Origin: a bacterium
Lineage (GTDB): Bacteria; Lindowbacteria; 2-12-FULL-62-27
Length of the DNA stretch: 30,642 bases
Direction of reading: 5' to 3'
Assembly (NCBI GenBank): GCA_016202645.1
Contig: JACQOF010000085.1
Span: 1 to 30,642, forward strand
Shown here: in pieces, positions 29,402 through 30,642 of the stretch
Numbering within the stretch: the first letter of the stretch is position 1
Layout: every line of letters starts with the position of its first letter
Notes under the pieces: model-generated
What the model saw: the letters and a program-made list of their open reading frames with translations, nothing else
The model's database searches: none
What the model was told of the DNA's origin: nothing
Position numbers and translations under genes: made by a program

Positions 29402-30642
29402 TCAAAATCCTGCTTGTCGCGGGGTGGGAATTTTGATCTTTTCCCGCGGACGGGCCCAGCCGGATTCCTCCATCGCCCGGGTCGCCTCCCGGTGGAGGAG
29501 CCATCCGAACAGAAGCCACACGGCCGCCATGGCGGGGGCCAGGGAATAGACGCGGGCCGGCAGCCACTCGGCGGCGATCCAGGCGATGAGGAGGCAGATG
29601 GGGACCAGCGCCCAGACTAAAATCGCGATGCCCTGCGCGGGGATGCCGGCCGCCGTATATTTTCCCAGTCTGGACGGCGACGGCAGGATGGCGCCGAGAG
29701 ACACCGAGACCCAGCACACTTGGAAACCCGCCGCCCAGAGCGCGATCGTCCCGAGAAAGTATCCCGGCGATATCCGCCCCTCCGGGAAATTGTACCAGGC
29801 AAAGCAGGCCATGCAGACGGTGCAAACACATCCGAGCAGAAATCCGTAGACCCACGTTTTGCTGAGGATGATGTCCCGCGGCCGCAACGGTTGGGCCGCG
29901 ATCAACTCCATGTCTCTCCGGTCCGAACCGAAAGACGAAATGGAGAGGAAAAAGATCATCGGAACGTAAAAGAACGCCAGATAGATTCCGAACACCAGCA
30001 GACCGGGGGACAGTATCGCGAGGACGCGTGTTCTGGAGAATTCCCAGCTATCCAGCGCGCCGATGACCATGAACGCCGCGCTGATGCCCACCGAGATCAG
30101 CCAAGGGACAAATACGTTGTGGACCCGCATCAGACCCATGCATTCCCTCTGCATGAGAGATCGCAGGGGTTCCCGCCACCCGAATGTCCACAGGGCCGCG
30201 ACCCGTTTCCACGAAAAATACCGATTGAGTGTCTGCATCGTCTCTTCGATCCGCTCCAGGCGATGAATCCAGATCTCCCGGACGGCCAGACGCGCCAGAT
30301 AGAAGGATCCAAGAAGGACGAATACATGAAAGGCCAGATGTTCGGCCAGCCGGCCGCTCTGGATGCTTTCAAACGCCCCGGGGAACGGCAGGGGCGGCAG
30401 CGACATGCCCAGCGTCCGGGCGTAGCCCAAGCAGAGAAGGCCGATGCCGACGCCGATCAAGAATAGTTTCAGGGGGAACTTGCGCGGCCACGGGGTTGCC
30501 ATCGTGACGGCCGTCACCAGCGTCGCCGCGGTGTAGGCCATCAACTTGATCTCAAGAAACGTCACCGACAGAAACACCGTCGCCAAGAGTGTGCGTCCCA
30601 CGCCCATAACTTCCACTCCCCCGGAAAGCACCAGTCCGGACA
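29402..30642 (-). CDS. ABC-2-like multi-pass membrane protein (partial, N-terminus beyond window)
   Basis: At least 413 codons; the frame is open to the right edge (an internal GTG at 30631 is only a possible start), so the N-terminus is probably missing. About ten hydrophobic helices are visible, for example LIGVGIGLLCLGYARTLGM, LISVGISAAFMVIGAL, LVFGIYLAFFYVPMIFFLSI and AGIPAQGIAILVWALVPICL. The cytosolic motif RRDMELIAAQPLRPRDIILSK is the pattern found between helices of ABC-2 type exporter permeases. A soluble loop WKRVAALWTFGWREPLRSLMQ lies earlier. An ABC ATPase partner would be expected upstream, outside the window. Substrate unknown. Confidence 0.75.
   Translation of the reverse strand, partial: SGLVLSGGVEVMGVGRTLLATVFLSVTFLEIKLMAYTAATLVTAVTMATPWPRKFPLKLFLIGVGIGLLCLGYARTLGMSLPPLPFPGAFESIQSGRLAEHLAFHVFVLLGSFYLARLAVREIWIHRLERIEETMQTLNRYFSWKRVAALWTFGWREPLRSLMQRECMGLMRVHNVFVPWLISVGISAAFMVIGALDSWEFSRTRVLAILSPGLLVFGIYLAFFYVPMIFFLSISSFGSDRRDMELIAAQPLRPRDIILSKTWVYGFLLGCVCTVCMACFAWYNFPEGRISPGYFLGTIALWAAGFQVCWVSVSLGAILPSPSRLGKYTAAGIPAQGIAILVWALVPICLLIAWIAAEWLPARVYSLAPAMAAVWLLFGWLLHREATRAMEESGWARPREKIKIPTPRQAGF

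Overview
The window reads as chromosomal DNA from a Gram-negative, high-GC bacterium. The evidence is a TolC/MFP/RND tripartite efflux system, secreted envelope proteins and a periplasmic-type M48 protease. I cannot place it to a phylum. The mixture of class III FBPase, a deoxyhypusine-synthase-like enzyme and a eukaryotic-type hexokinase suggests an uncultivated lineage, but that is inference. No rRNA, tRNA, IS or integrase was seen.

Layout. (1) 1-3008, minus strand: a DUF4143-type AAA ATPase cut by the left edge and a SulP anion transporter with STAS and cyclic-nucleotide-binding domains. (2) 3132-9379, mostly plus strand: class III fructose-1,6-bisphosphatase, deoxyhypusine-synthase-like protein, a small opposing P-loop protein, a histidine-phosphatase/hexokinase fusion and a two-CBS protein. 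(3) 9406-16164: a complete, unusual type II CRISPR-Cas locus. Its order is tracrRNA, cas9, winged-helix protein, TIR/NDT-like nucleotide-binding protein, DUF2442 protein, cas1, cas2, cas4, and a two-spacer array. (4) 16179-23065: a copper/silver-type efflux operon (small Cys-rich protein, cusC, cusB and cusA-like genes, a His-rich secreted protein and a DUF2231 membrane protein) driven by a near-consensus promoter directly beyond the array. (5) 23129-26120: a methyltransferase and an ABC-F ATPase. (6) 26145-30642, minus strand: two secreted proteins, an M48 metalloprotease and an ABC-2-like membrane protein cut by the right edge.

The CRISPR locus is the notable part. Cas9 is 998 aa with an intact RuvC/HNH set, an IscB-like HNH carrying two CxxC pairs, another two CxxC pairs in the presumed REC lobe, and an RRxRR bridge helix. 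Cas4 is present and Cas1 has an N-terminal extension, which resembles the cas4-bearing II-C variants (often called II-C2) rather than classical II-A, II-B or II-C. The array must be read on the minus strand: the 5' 14 nt of the crRNA repeat pair perfectly with a 14-nt anti-repeat at 9440-9453, just upstream of cas9. The tracrRNA has its own promoter (GTGACA-N17-TATGAT) whose predicted start is at the anti-repeat. Every repeat carries a minus-strand promoter (TTGAAT-N16-TACAAT) firing into the adjacent spacer, and the degenerate last repeat keeps the promoter while losing the tracr-pairing half. Three accessory genes are wedged between cas9 and cas1, tightly packed with each other and co-directional with the cas genes; they are the best candidates for an undescribed accessory function.
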